Assembly: GCF_000760115.1 (NCBI RefSeq)
Contig: NZ_JNAS01000001.1
Coordinates: 62,001-126,000 of the forward strand
From: Prochlorococcus marinus str. SB
Lineage (GTDB): Bacteria; Cyanobacteriota; Cyanobacteriia; PCC-6307; Cyanobiaceae
DNA length: 64,000 nucleotides
Reading direction: 5' to 3'
Part shown: piece after piece, positions 49,259 through 58,083 of the stretch
Layout of the letters: each line of letters begins with the position of its first letter
Position numbering within the stretch: the first letter of the stretch is position 1
Notes under the pieces: model-generated
The model's database searches: none
What the model was told of the DNA's origin: nothing
Seen by the model: the letters and a program-made list of their open reading frames with translations, nothing else
Position numbers and translations under genes: made by a program

Positions 49259-49795
49259 TTAAGAACTACTTTTTTCAAGCTCAGTTTCAATCAAAGGTTG
49301 AATTTTATCGAACTCATCATCTTCAACTAATAAGGCACCTTTGTCTTTTAATTTACCAACAATAAAAAAAGGATCTAGTGGTATATATAAGCCATATTCT
49401 TGGTCAAAAAGATTAAAGTTAACGAGCAATTCATAACTCTCACTATCATCATCTACGTAATCTTCTTCTAATTCATCGTAAATTGGTTCTTCAAGTTCTC
49501 CTGATACTGTTAATGTAACTGCTGATCTTATAAGTCTTAAATCATGCTCTTGAAGAACTGCTTCAGCATTTTTTAGTATTTGTTCATTTTTATCTATTTT
49601 CTCAATTAGTTCAGGTTCATCTTTTTCATTTATCTTAAAAAGACTTACTGGTGTATCAACTGGCGTTAATAAAGCATATTCTTGGTCTTCAACACTTACC
49701 AATTGTTCAAGATAACAAAATAGCTTGTTCCCATTTGAGTCATTTAATAAAAGAGTCTGTGCATCATAATTATCATTTAAATTGGCTTCTTTCAT
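49259..49795 (-). CDS. DUF3727/DUF1292-family protein
   Basis: 178-aa acidic protein. The N-terminal half (LNDSNGNKLFCYLEQLVSVEDQEYALLTPVDTPV split over residues 16-50) matches the DUF1292-like beta-domain, and the C-terminal half (EYGLYIPLDPFFIVGKL, near 130-146) the cyanobacterial/plastid DUF3727 extension. Highly charged linker with a run of Asp/Glu around residues 106-117. No catalytic motif. Sits 5 bp from the YqeG gene and 26 bp from ruvX in a minus-strand run. Function unknown. Confidence 0.8.
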   Translation of the reverse strand: MKEANLNDNYDAQTLLLNDSNGNKLFCYLEQLVSVEDQEYALLTPVDTPVSLFKINEKDEPELIEKIDKNEQILKNAEAVLQEHDLRLIRSAVTLTVSGELEEPIYDELEEDYVDDDSESYELLVNFNLFDQEYGLYIPLDPFFIVGKLKDKGALLVEDDEFDKIQPLIETELEKSSS

Positions 49796-49821
49796 TTAAA
49801 AATTATCTATGCTTTTTAATA

Positions 49822-50283
49822 CTAATATTTTATCTGATGTTTACCAGTTATTTCTTCTAATTCAGGACCTTCTTCGATCCATTGTTCAAGTATTATTTTT
49901 GCTGAAAAACTATCAATCAATCCGGATTTATCTTTTTTTATTCCAAATCTTTCTGAAGATTCCCAAGTTGAACTATGTTCGTTGACATAAGAAAATGGAA
50001 GCCTTAATTCATTTGAAAGTAATTGACCATAATTTTTACAGTCAATAGCTTGAGTGGTCATTTGACCTTCCTCATCTAGCGGAATACCCACAATAAAACC
50101 AGTCAAATTAAATTCATTTATATAATTTCTAATTATTTTAATCTCTTTATTATTTTCAAATCGTTTTACTGCTGGAAGTATATTTGATGTTATGCAGAGG
50201 GGATCACAATAGGCTAATCCTATTCTTTTGGTACCTATATCCAAACTCAAAATTGACTTGGGTTTGGGTTTGCAGAATTTCAC
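49822..50283 (-). CDS. ruvX: RuvX/YqgF Holliday-junction resolvase-like, pre-16S rRNA nuclease
   Basis: 153-aa RNase H-fold protein. Metal-binding Asp in [16 protein letters not shown] (near residue 16), Glu in the [14 protein letters not shown] strand (near 100) and Asp in [20 protein letters not shown] (near 123). The family is required for 16S rRNA 5' maturation in E. coli and proposed as a resolvase elsewhere. ATG start, with a 4-bp overlap with the upstream GNAT-like gene. Slightly longer C-terminus than usual. Confidence 0.9.
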   Translation of the reverse strand: MKFCKPKPKSILSLDIGTKRIGLAYCDPLCITSNILPAVKRFENNKEIKIIRNYINEFNLTGFIVGIPLDEEGQMTTQAIDCKNYGQLLSNELRLPFSYVNEHSSTWESSERFGIKKDKSGLIDSFSAKIILEQWIEEGPELEEITGKHQIKY

Positions 50284-51335
50284 TTTGTTTTTAATGGGAA
50301 AGGAGATGGATATGGATTACCTTGTGGACTTAATTTTTCAAAGATTGATTCCAAAGATTGATTTATTATATTTACTTGTTTAGCTTCATTCTTAATTATT
50401 GTGTTCCTAATAAGAATTATTTCTTGACTTTTTTCTTTGATATTACACTCTTCGAGAAAAACATTTAATTGAGAATTTTCTTTATAGGTTTTTAAATATG
50501 AAACAGGTGATTTTTCAAAAAATCTTTTTATAAACTCTTTTAAAATAGAATTGAATCTATCATCCCAATATCTACTTATAGTTAAAGTATAAATTTCCTC
50601 ATTTTGATAATTAATATCTTTTAAAATTGTACATAAAACAGAATTTTCATATATTAAGGCACCACTCTTAGAGTTATTTCTTTTAAGAATGTCGTCTTGA
50701 TCAAAATCTAAAATATTTCTTATTAAGGGAGATTGATTTGATCTTATGAAATTAACTATTTTCAATATATTTTGTTTATTAATGTTTTGGAATTCGTTAA
50801 TTAATGTATAGGCATTGGTATTTTGATTTGTAGGTTTATTTTGATCAGAACCATCCCAAAGGATTATCTCTTCAAAAGGTTGAAAGCCTAATTCTCTTGA
50901 GTTTGATATAAGGTCAACATTATTTATATCTGAATTAATTATCCAACTTGAAGTTTTGTTTTCTTTTATTGAGATAGATTTTTTTATCAATCCTAAAGTT
51001 AATTGTTTATCTGTTAAAGAACACTTGCTATTAATTAACTTGGGCTTAGATATTTTTAAGCAAGTCTCTTTTTTGTTTAAAGGAAAAATATTCAAATAAC
51101 CAATAATTTCGTTTCCATCTATAGCAATTATGCATTTATTTTTATTTTTCTTAAGATTATTCAAGAAGATTTTTAAGTCATCAAAGGTATTTATAATTGC
51201 CATTTTTAAAAACCAATTATTCAATTCCTTATTTTTAATATCTATTAAAAGATTAATGTGCCGTATATGGAGTTCTTCAAAAGTTACTTCCATTCCTTTT
51301 TTAGATTGAAAAGAATAAGAGGTATCTTTTTTCAT
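50280..51335 (-). CDS. GNAT-like acetyltransferase fold protein, function unknown
   Basis: 351-aa protein. The N-terminal region has a probable GNAT strand pair, [20 protein letters not shown] (near residues 68-87), and helix alpha1 [14 protein letters not shown]. The acetyl-CoA P-loop (Q/RxxGxG/A) is not evident, so catalysis is doubtful. The C-terminal half (about 175-350) resembles a second, divergent GNAT repeat. The frame may start at Met15 (MEVTFEEL) instead. It abuts the CofE-like gene (0 bp) and overlaps ruvX by 4 bp. Known to me only as a conserved cyanobacterial unknown. Confidence 0.65.
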   Translation of the reverse strand: MKKDTSYSFQSKKGMEVTFEELHIRHINLLIDIKNKELNNWFLKMAIINTFDDLKIFLNNLKKNKNKCIIAIDGNEIIGYLNIFPLNKKETCLKISKPKLINSKCSLTDKQLTLGLIKKSISIKENKTSSWIINSDINNVDLISNSRELGFQPFEEIILWDGSDQNKPTNQNTNAYTLINEFQNINKQNILKIVNFIRSNQSPLIRNILDFDQDDILKRNNSKSGALIYENSVLCTILKDINYQNEEIYTLTISRYWDDRFNSILKEFIKRFFEKSPVSYLKTYKENSQLNVFLEECNIKEKSQEIILIRNTIIKNEAKQVNIINQSLESIFEKLSPQGNPYPSPFPLKTK

Positions 51336-52502
51336 TTACTTTTTTTCTCTTATTAATACTATAGGGGTTTTTTCATCTCCATTGCCAGCTGGATTAGATA
51401 ATAAGCTTCTTTTAAGTATTTTATTTACTTTTTTATTTGAACTTGCTAAGACTTTTACACCTCCAAGATCATTAACATCAACAACAGCAACATCTATATT
51501 TAGATAGTTTGAGACCTCCTCACAAAATAAATCAGCATTGAGAGGACCCATAACTATACTCTTGTCGTAAGGTGTAACTGTGCCACTTATATCATCAATG
51601 AGAGAGGATTCTGAACCAGTTAACCTATAAAACATACCTTTAATCCCAACTAATTTGAAGAGATATCCAACAAATAGTGCAAAGGTTATTCTTGTGACTC
51701 CGATTCTATTTATTAATAATTGCATGCCGCAGGCTGTTGCGAGACTGCTTGTAGGGTGAAAAAAATAACATAAAGCTTTTGAAAATAAACTATATTCTAA
51801 ATTTTGAGGGGAAATATATCTATTTTGCATAATCGCTAGCGGACTCTCACCGATAGTTAAAATATCATTTTTTTCTACAATTCCTTTGCAGTATTCAATC
51901 ACAGTATTTACTGGGTTATCAAAGCAACCAAGTAAATCAGTTTGAATAGCAAAAGCTTTATATTTATTATTTATTGGAATTTCAAAAACTTCTTTCGGCC
52001 TTTGTTTTTGACCATCTAAATTAATTAATAAACAATCCTTATTATTTGAAATACCAAAATGTCCATAGTTTTCCCAAAATACTTTTAACCATAGATATTT
52101 TATTTTTTTTCTAAAATTATTATTGCTAAATTTATATATGATTCTTACAAATAATTCTGAATTTGACTTGATAATTGTTGTTGGCCAGTAATTTTTTAAA
52201 TTCTTAATTTTATTATTATCATATATAAAAATATCTTCTTGATAATTAAAATTTTGGGAATATTCGTTACTTTTATTTTTAAAAAAATCTAATTCAAAAT
52301 TTATATTAGATACCATCGTCTCTTTAGTTTTACTTTTATTAGTTATTTTTAAATCAATAATTAATTCGTTTAAACCATCCTTTTTTTTAATTTTGTAATT
52401 TATAGGTACCAGCTTTAACTTTGATTTAGGTGAGTTTTTAATATATAAATCTGAAAGAATTAAAAAAATTAAAAGAACTAAGAGGATATTTATTAATATC
52501 AT
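51336..52502 (-). CDS. Membrane-anchored CofE-like (F420-0:gamma-glutamyl ligase-related) protein
   Basis: 388-aa protein. An N-terminal helix (about residues 2-20, LINILLVLLIFLILSDLYI) is followed by a beta-rich domain (30-150). A C-terminal CofE-type domain (about 180-385) has FAIQTDLLGCFDNPV, DILTIGESPLAIMQ, DISGTVTPYDKSIVMGP and VDVNDLGG. CofE adds glutamates to coenzyme F420, but no other F420 gene is in this window and picocyanobacteria are not known F420 producers. The true substrate is open. Directly abuts its neighbours on both sides. Confidence 0.75.
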   Translation of the reverse strand: MILINILLVLLIFLILSDLYIKNSPKSKLKLVPINYKIKKKDGLNELIIDLKITNKSKTKETMVSNINFELDFFKNKSNEYSQNFNYQEDIFIYDNNKIKNLKNYWPTTIIKSNSELFVRIIYKFSNNNFRKKIKYLWLKVFWENYGHFGISNNKDCLLINLDGQKQRPKEVFEIPINNKYKAFAIQTDLLGCFDNPVNTVIEYCKGIVEKNDILTIGESPLAIMQNRYISPQNLEYSLFSKALCYFFHPTSSLATACGMQLLINRIGVTRITFALFVGYLFKLVGIKGMFYRLTGSESSLIDDISGTVTPYDKSIVMGPLNADLFCEEVSNYLNIDVAVVDVNDLGGVKVLASSNKKVNKILKRSLLSNPAGNGDEKTPIVLIREKK

Positions 52503-52509
52503 TTTTTAA

Positions 52510-53058
52510 CTAGTTTTTGTTTTTATCTTTTTTTTCAGAAATGATACTGTTGTATTCATTAAAACTTTCTACAGAAAATGTCGTATCTTCTATATCAATT
52601 CCTTTTAGTTCTCCTATAACTTTGTTTAATTCATCGATATTAATCATTCCATTTTGATCATATTTAACTTCACCATCACTATTTAAAATAATGGTTTGTG
52701 GAATTAATCCGTTCCAATAATAATTAGGTTCATTTCTAAGATCAGACTTTTCTTTAGCCTGTAATTCATCAGTTGTTAGAGCAATGATATCAATATTATT
52801 TCTCCATATCAAATCTAAACCGGATATTATCGGAGCCATAGCTTTACTATCTGAGCTATCGTCAAGATAAAAAAATAAAACTGCGACTCTTTTATTTTTT
52901 AATGATTCCTGAAGAGTTGTCAGGGGAGGAACTATAGACCCATTTCCTGCGTATATGGGAAAGATGTTGCCATCGTAACTATCAGAATCTCTAGAGGCAT
53001 TTGCTTTATATGGACTTATAAAAATTAATGCTATTAGGATCCATTGAATTATTTTCAT
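52510..53058 (-). CDS. Exported thioredoxin-fold protein without CxxC
   Basis: 182-aa protein with a signal peptide (MKIIQWILIALIFISPYKANA, cleavage after ANA) and a thioredoxin-like fold (strand RVAVLFFYLDDSSDSKAMAP, cis-Pro region GLIPQTIILNSDGEV near 130). Where CxxC would lie it has DDSSDSK, so it cannot be a dithiol oxidoreductase. Similar lumenal Trx-fold proteins occur across cyanobacteria and may act as chaperones or assembly factors. It is the second gene of a minus-strand run with DUF3685 upstream (14 bp). Function inferred only from fold. Confidence 0.75.
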   Translation of the reverse strand: MKIIQWILIALIFISPYKANASRDSDSYDGNIFPIYAGNGSIVPPLTTLQESLKNKRVAVLFFYLDDSSDSKAMAPIISGLDLIWRNNIDIIALTTDELQAKEKSDLRNEPNYYWNGLIPQTIILNSDGEVKYDQNGMINIDELNKVIGELKGIDIEDTTFSVESFNEYNSIISEKKDKNKN

Positions 53059-53072
53059 TGAAGTTTAAAAAC

Positions 53073-54689
53073 TTACTTTGAACTTGATCTTCCCAATCCT
53101 TGAAGGATTCCTTTCCCCACTAAACCGATAGCTTTGCCAACAACCTTTGTAAGGAAAGTTACGAAGAGATTACCGATATATTTTATCGCAACCTCTAACT
53201 GAGGTGCTACGGCATCTCTTATCTCCACTAACAATGTAACTTGTTTTTGTAGCCATTCTAGATTATCTAATTCTTTCTCCCTATTTTCATTTTTAAAGTA
53301 ACGAGTAAACTTTTTATCGATAATATCAATATATTCTCGTTTACTCTCATACAAATAGATAGGCATATAAATATTGTCATGCCAGCGATTGTAGTTATTA
53401 ATATTATTTCTAAATCTTTCAAAATTTCTTGTCGATTGTAATTCTGGATTTATAAGTACAGTTCTTAATTCAGGCCAAGAAGAACAAATATTAAAGATTT
53501 CTGAAGCTAATAAATTACAGTTTCTTATTGTCCAATTTGAAATTATATTTTCAAGAATCAAAAATGATTCTGTTTCATATAGAGGGAGTAATTTCCCATC
53601 ATAGTCAAGAGCTTCATTTTTAATAATTGGCTCAATAAACATTATTGATTCATGTGATTCTCTATCTATCTCTTCGCAACTTACCTCACTATAGATAAAA
53701 TCATTTATTGAGATAGATTCGCTGCCTTTTTTTAATCGAAAATAGCTGTCTGTGATATTTGAAATTGTATTAACTTTAAGTTCTTTTATAAGAGAACTTA
53801 AATCATCTTTAAAATCTTTCTCCTTATAGTTTTCTTTAATATTTTTTACTAAATTATCTAACTCATCTAACATTTTGCAAATTAGTCGTGAAATAAATTC
53901 TTTCTTTATCCCCGAGAGAATTATTGATGAATTATTAAATTCAACCTGTAAGTTAGTTGAGCTATACCTTTCTTTTAGTCTATCTAATATTAAATTCCAT
54001 ATTTCTGTAGTGTTTTTATCTTTAATGAATACAGTGTTCTTATTTTCAAGATTAATTTTATTTTCAGTGTAAACTGCCTCTGTATAAAGTTCTAGTGAAT
54101 TACCCCATAAGAAAATTAGAAAAGATTTTGCAGTAATTAGTTCTCTTAATCTTCCTTTTAAAATGAATTTATAAAATTCTGGTGTTGAATCAGAGTTAAC
54201 ATATTTAAATATATAATTGATTTCAGAATCTATTTGTTTAAGACCTGAAGTTAGAATTTTTTGACTAAAAGAGAGAGACTTGTTTTTGTTTAATTGAACT
54301 CGGGAATTATTTTCAATATCAAATACCCTTCCTCCATTTAAAATGGTATCAATAGATTCAAGAACTTTTTCTGCACTGGGATTTAAAAGAAATCCTTCAG
54401 CATTTAATGATGAAGTGGCGTTTGCTTCATAAACAAGTTCGCCGGAGATAATTATAAGGAACTTTGACTCATCATATCTTTCTCTTAATTTTAATAACTC
54501 TAATCTTATAAGATCTTCTGATTGGAAATTAAGAACATTCCATATAACTAAATCGGGAGTTTTAGCACCTGTTCCATTATTAAAATTTATATCTAAATTT
54601 CTGTCTAGTGATGTTAACTTAAGCGATAAAGATTCTGCTATTAAGCTTGGAGCAATAATCAATATCGATTTTTTTGAAATTAATTCCAA
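53073..54689 (-). CDS. DUF3685 (Ycf55-related) protein
   Basis: 538-aa cyanobacterial protein. The N-terminal 120 residues look like a degenerate response-regulator receiver domain (ILIIAPSLIAESLSLKL, then LLNPSAEKVLESIDTILNGGRV), without an obvious phosphoacceptor pair. The rest is DUF3685, with a helical C-terminus. The last 50 residues (TLLVEIRDAVAPQLEVAIKY and VVGKAIGLVGKGILQGLG) are amphipathic to hydrophobic and may touch membranes. Red-algal plastids carry ycf55 relatives. Function unknown. Start ATG; divergent or terminal spacing of 79 bp from hisA. Confidence 0.75.
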   Translation of the reverse strand: MELISKKSILIIAPSLIAESLSLKLTSLDRNLDINFNNGTGAKTPDLVIWNVLNFQSEDLIRLELLKLRERYDESKFLIIISGELVYEANATSSLNAEGFLLNPSAEKVLESIDTILNGGRVFDIENNSRVQLNKNKSLSFSQKILTSGLKQIDSEINYIFKYVNSDSTPEFYKFILKGRLRELITAKSFLIFLWGNSLELYTEAVYTENKINLENKNTVFIKDKNTTEIWNLILDRLKERYSSTNLQVEFNNSSIILSGIKKEFISRLICKMLDELDNLVKNIKENYKEKDFKDDLSSLIKELKVNTISNITDSYFRLKKGSESISINDFIYSEVSCEEIDRESHESIMFIEPIIKNEALDYDGKLLPLYETESFLILENIISNWTIRNCNLLASEIFNICSSWPELRTVLINPELQSTRNFERFRNNINNYNRWHDNIYMPIYLYESKREYIDIIDKKFTRYFKNENREKELDNLEWLQKQVTLLVEIRDAVAPQLEVAIKYIGNLFVTFLTKVVGKAIGLVGKGILQGLGRSSSK

Positions 54690-54768
54690 GACTAGATTTC
54701 TTATCTCTTATACAAAATTAACTAACAACTACTGCAAATACAAGCCTTAAATCAATTTTTATACTCTT

Positions 54769-55536
54769 TTAAGCGTAGTAATTTCTGTTTAGATCAAAGT
54801 CATTTAATCTCTCTGATGAAAATACATTATTCGCTTCGTTTATAGTGAATTTATTTTCATATAGAGCTTTACCTACAATTACTCCAAAGAGTCCAGAATT
54901 TTCAAATTTTACTAAAGATAATAAATCAGAAATTGAACCAACACCTCCTGAGGCTATTACTGGAATATCTGTAATTTCAAGTATGCTTTTTATGAATTCT
55001 TCATTTGTCCCTTCTAAAGTCCCATCTGTATTTATATCCGTAACAATAAAACTAGCAATTTTAAATGAAGAAAACTCCTTTACTAAATCTGTGGCAAAAA
55101 TATTAGATTGCTCAAGCCACCCCCTTGTACTAACTTTCCCATCTTTTGCATCTATCCCAACAATTATTCTTCCAGGAAATTTATTTGATAAGTCTTTAAC
55201 TAGTTCTTTATTTTCTATTGCAGAGGTTCCCATGATAACTTTTTCAATACCATAAGAAAATAATTGTTCTATCCTTTCTTGAGACCTTATCCCCCCACCT
55301 ATTTGAATAGGTATGTTAACTGTTTTTGCGATCTTTTTTATTGATTTATCGTTTGTTGGGGATCCAGTTTTTGCAGCATCCAAATCAACTATATGTATAT
55401 ATTTTGCTCCCTCGCTCTCCCAAAATTTAGCTTGCTCATGAGGCTCTTTTGTGAAGTCTTTTCTTTTATTAAAGTCGCCTTTAAAAAGCCTTACACACTT
55501 ACCATTCATTAAATCAATTGCTGGTATTAGGTCCAT
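54769..55536 (-). CDS. hisA: HisA, phosphoribosylformimino-AICAR ribotide isomerase
   Basis: 255-aa TIM-barrel isomerase of histidine synthesis. The catalytic Asp pair is present in LIPAIDLMNGKCVRLFKGD (Asp8) and FIVTDINTDGTLEG; the phosphate-binding loops are QIGGGIRS and IASGGVGS, each in one half of the barrel. ATG start. Last gene (5'-most) of the long minus-strand block, with an 86-bp divergent space to the CSP41-like gene. Confidence 0.96.
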   Translation of the reverse strand: MDLIPAIDLMNGKCVRLFKGDFNKRKDFTKEPHEQAKFWESEGAKYIHIVDLDAAKTGSPTNDKSIKKIAKTVNIPIQIGGGIRSQERIEQLFSYGIEKVIMGTSAIENKELVKDLSNKFPGRIIVGIDAKDGKVSTRGWLEQSNIFATDLVKEFSSFKIASFIVTDINTDGTLEGTNEEFIKSILEITDIPVIASGGVGSISDLLSLVKFENSGLFGVIVGKALYENKFTINEANNVFSSERLNDFDLNRNYYA

Positions 55537-55628
55537 AGAATCATCCTTTTCATTAATTACTTATTAGTAGTACTATTCAATATGTAATTCTATTTAAGAT
55601 TACTACTTCAGTTAAATATTTTTTGAAT

Positions 55629-56549
55629 ATGAAAATTCTTGTAATGGGTGGCACTAGATTTGTTGGCAAGTCTTTGGTTGGAAAGTTATTAAGTAAAAAT
55701 TATGATATTGATATTTTCACGAGGGGTAATAAAAGTAATCCTGAAAAAACTAATTTAATTAAGGGTGATAGAAATAATTCAGAAGATATCGTCAAGGTAA
55801 GAAACGAAAAGTATGATGTTGTTTTTGATATTTCTGGACGAGAGTTAGAACAAACCAAACTTCTTATAGAAAATTTAGATAACTCTTTCCAGAGATATAT
55901 ATATGTAAGCTCTGCAGGTGTTTATAAAGATAATTGTGAACTACCCTTATCCGAAGTTGATCCAATTGATCCTGAAAGTAGGCATAAAGGAAAGTTTGAG
56001 ACAGAAAATTGGTTAAAATACCAAAAAATTCCTTTTACAAGTTTTAGACCTACTTATATTTATGGACCAGGAAATTATAATAAAATTGAAAATTGGTTTT
56101 TTGAAAGGTTATTTATTAAAAAATCTATACCAATTCCTGGTGACGGTTCTTTAATTACTCAGCTAGGCCATGTTTCGGATCTAACTGATGTTATGATTAG
56201 GTGCATAAATTTTGAAAATTCTAAAAATAATATTTATAATTGTTCAGGTGAAAAAGGAGTAACAATCAAGGGTTTAATTTATTTCTGTGCGAATGTTCTT
56301 GGATTAAACCAAAATGAGATTTCTTTAAGAACATTTGACTATCAAAAATTAGATCCTAAGTCTCGAAAGGGTTTTCCAATTAGATTAAGTCATTATCAGA
56401 CTGATATATCTAAGATAAAACGTGATTTAGAGTGGGCGCCAACTTTTGATTTACTTAATGGTCTAAAGGATAGTTTTGAGAATGATTTTAATAATAAAAA
56501 GAGTGAGGAGTTTGATGAAAATTCAGATAATATTCTTTTTAATTCTTAA
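55629..56549 (+). CDS. NAD-dependent epimerase-fold protein (CSP41-like)
   Basis: 306-aa extended SDR, starting at ATG 55629 (a TTG two codons upstream is also open). The NAD motif is VMGGTRFVGKSLVG. The usual YxxxK is altered, with the Ser-containing YVSSAGVYKD strand retained, as in chloroplast stem-loop-binding protein CSP41. CSP41 proteins bind RNA and plastid ribosomes; whether this one does is unknown. Ends with an acidic Asn/Glu tail. Its last 27 bp overlap convergent pgsA. Confidence 0.82.
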   Translation: MKILVMGGTRFVGKSLVGKLLSKNYDIDIFTRGNKSNPEKTNLIKGDRNNSEDIVKVRNEKYDVVFDISGRELEQTKLLIENLDNSFQRYIYVSSAGVYKDNCELPLSEVDPIDPESRHKGKFETENWLKYQKIPFTSFRPTYIYGPGNYNKIENWFFERLFIKKSIPIPGDGSLITQLGHVSDLTDVMIRCINFENSKNNIYNCSGEKGVTIKGLIYFCANVLGLNQNEISLRTFDYQKLDPKSRKGFPIRLSHYQTDISKIKRDLEWAPTFDLLNGLKDSFENDFNNKKSEEFDENSDNILFNS

Positions 56550-57062
56550 ATATCCTAATAAAGTCACAAAAGTCAGGATAAATCCTAACCAATAAAAAAT
56601 TAAAGCCAAATTATTCAATAAGCTAATTTTTAATGGTGTAAAGAAGGTAATTACTGAAATAAAAAAGAAAAATGTTTTATATTTTCCTAACATTGATGCT
56701 GGCAAACCGTCTTTTGTAGTGTTCCTTAAGCTAGAGATAATTAATTCTCTAAATAAAATTAATGACAAAGACCAGAATGGTATAAAATTTTGTTTACATA
56801 GGAAGGTCAAAGGAATTAAATAGAATACTTTATCGCTTAGGGGATCAAGGATAGCTCCTAATCTGGTTTTAAGATTAAATTTTCTTGCAATTAACCCGTC
56901 AAAATAATCAGTTAAACCTCCAATAATAATCAATATAAAGACATAAAAAGGTCTGTTAATTTCTAAAAATAGTATTAATGGAAATACAAGGAAAAGGCGA
57001 AATATCGATAATAAATTGGGAATATTCGATGCCAAATTTTTAAGATTTTTTCTTAATAACAA
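56523..57062 (-). CDS. pgsA: CDP-diacylglycerol-glycerol-3-phosphate 3-phosphatidyltransferase
   Basis: 179-aa integral membrane enzyme making phosphatidylglycerophosphate, precursor of the PG essential for photosystems. The CDP-alcohol phosphotransferase motif D-G-x2-A-R-x8-G-x3-D-x3-D is complete in DGLIARKFNLKTRLGAILDP plus SDK (near residues 54-77). About five helices. ATG start. The 3' end overlaps the CSP41-like gene by 27 bp. Its 5' side faces a 184-bp spacer with AT-only inverted repeats and no confident element. Confidence 0.95.
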   Translation of the reverse strand: MLLRKNLKNLASNIPNLLSIFRLFLVFPLILFLEINRPFYVFILIIIGGLTDYFDGLIARKFNLKTRLGAILDPLSDKVFYLIPLTFLCKQNFIPFWSLSLILFRELIISSLRNTTKDGLPASMLGKYKTFFFFISVITFFTPLKISLLNNLALIFYWLGFILTFVTLLGYLRIKKNII

Positions 57063-57246
57063 ATTAGTTTTTGTATATAAAAAATATATTACACTCTCAA
57101 CAAGCTTAAATTTTTAGTAAAAATTTTTAATGGTTTTTGATGCTAGATTCTAAAATTTAATTTAAATGTGAATCCTAAAGATTATAAACTCAACTTCTCT
57201 TTATGAATGATGATGTTTTATATTACAAAATTATTCCTTATATCTA

Positions 57247-57858
57247 ATGCAGCCTCATAGCCTAAAGCTATCTCCAGAATCTGATTTGATAAATTCAATT
57301 AAAGAATATTCTTTATCGAACAATTTATACGGGTATGTTTCTGGAGTGGTTGGTAATCTTAGAACAGTTTGTATTCAATGCCCAGGTAATCAAGAGATAA
57401 ATAAATTTGAAGGAAATCTTGAGATAGTTTCTTTAAACGGACATTTTAATAAAGGAGATGTTCATTTACATTTGAGTTTCGCAGATGAGGGATGTAATGT
57501 GTTTGGCGGGCATCTTGAGGAGGGATGTATTGTAAAAAAAGGTACTGATATATTATTACTTTCTTTTGAACAGAAAATTATTAATATCTCAAATCATGAT
57601 TTAATCACTAATGAATCACGTGTAAAAGCATATATTTTAAAGGATTGTCCTTGGTCTAAAAGAGCAATTAGGTTGCTTAGTTCTTTATCTATCCCTCATG
57701 AAGTTACTCTAATAGACAATGATGAGAGCTTTCAAAAAATTATGGCTCAAAGTAGCCAAAATACTTTCCCACAAATATTTTTGGATAATAAATTTTTTGG
57801 AGGATATGATGAACTTTCAGAACAAGCAAAATTGGATAACTTAATTTCATTTAAGTAA
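57247..57858 (+). CDS. Fusion of DUF296 (PCC/PPC) domain and monothiol-type glutaredoxin
   Basis: 203-aa two-domain protein. Residues 1-120 form a DUF296/PPC domain (YGYVSGVVGNLRTVCIQCPG and HLHLSFADEGCNVFGGHLEE), a trimeric fold found alone in bacteria and with AT-hooks in plants. Residues 125-203 are a glutaredoxin with active site DCPWSKRA (Cys-Pro-Trp-Ser, one redox Cys) and the cis-Pro segment NTFPQIFLDNKFFGGYDEL, the glutathione-site GGYDE. The join is in one frame with no stop. Start ATG 57247, overlapped by a 14-codon upstream ORF stop (TAATG). Confidence 0.88.
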   Translation: MQPHSLKLSPESDLINSIKEYSLSNNLYGYVSGVVGNLRTVCIQCPGNQEINKFEGNLEIVSLNGHFNKGDVHLHLSFADEGCNVFGGHLEEGCIVKKGTDILLLSFEQKIINISNHDLITNESRVKAYILKDCPWSKRAIRLLSSLSIPHEVTLIDNDESFQKIMAQSSQNTFPQIFLDNKFFGGYDELSEQAKLDNLISFK

Positions 57859-57868
57859 TCTAAATTTT

Positions 57869-58057
57869 TTAAATATCACGATTAGTAAGCTTTTCAGCAA
57901 CTAATTCGTCCTCTAACTGCTTTATTAATCTTGATACTAGACTTTGAAATTCTGGTTGACAGCCTTTAAATGCAGCTTTATGTCTTATTGGCTCATTTCT
58001 AGTTCTTAAATCAGTAAGCATTAATTGTAATGCGTCAATTTTGGGATTTATTTTCAT
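57869..58057 (-). CDS. Small conserved-type helical protein
   Basis: 62-aa ORF with ATG start, no signal peptide, predicted mostly helical (LVSRLIKQLEDELVAEK). Contains one Cys (FKGCQPEFQSLVS). Codon use resembles its neighbours, and it fits between convergent DUF296-Grx (10 bp) and the Ycf39-like gene 26 bp upstream on the same strand. I recognise no domain. Its tight placement and lack of alternative frames support a real gene. Confidence 0.6.
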   Translation of the reverse strand: MKINPKIDALQLMLTDLRTRNEPIRHKAAFKGCQPEFQSLVSRLIKQLEDELVAEKLTNRDI

Positions 58058-58083
58058 AGTTTTAATTTATATATTTACATCTT

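Noticed and set aside
57108-57126. AAATTTTT-AGT-AAAAATTT inverted repeat upstream of pgsA
   Set aside because: Only A and T bases in a very AT-rich spacer; expected by chance and not placed as a terminator for either flanking gene.
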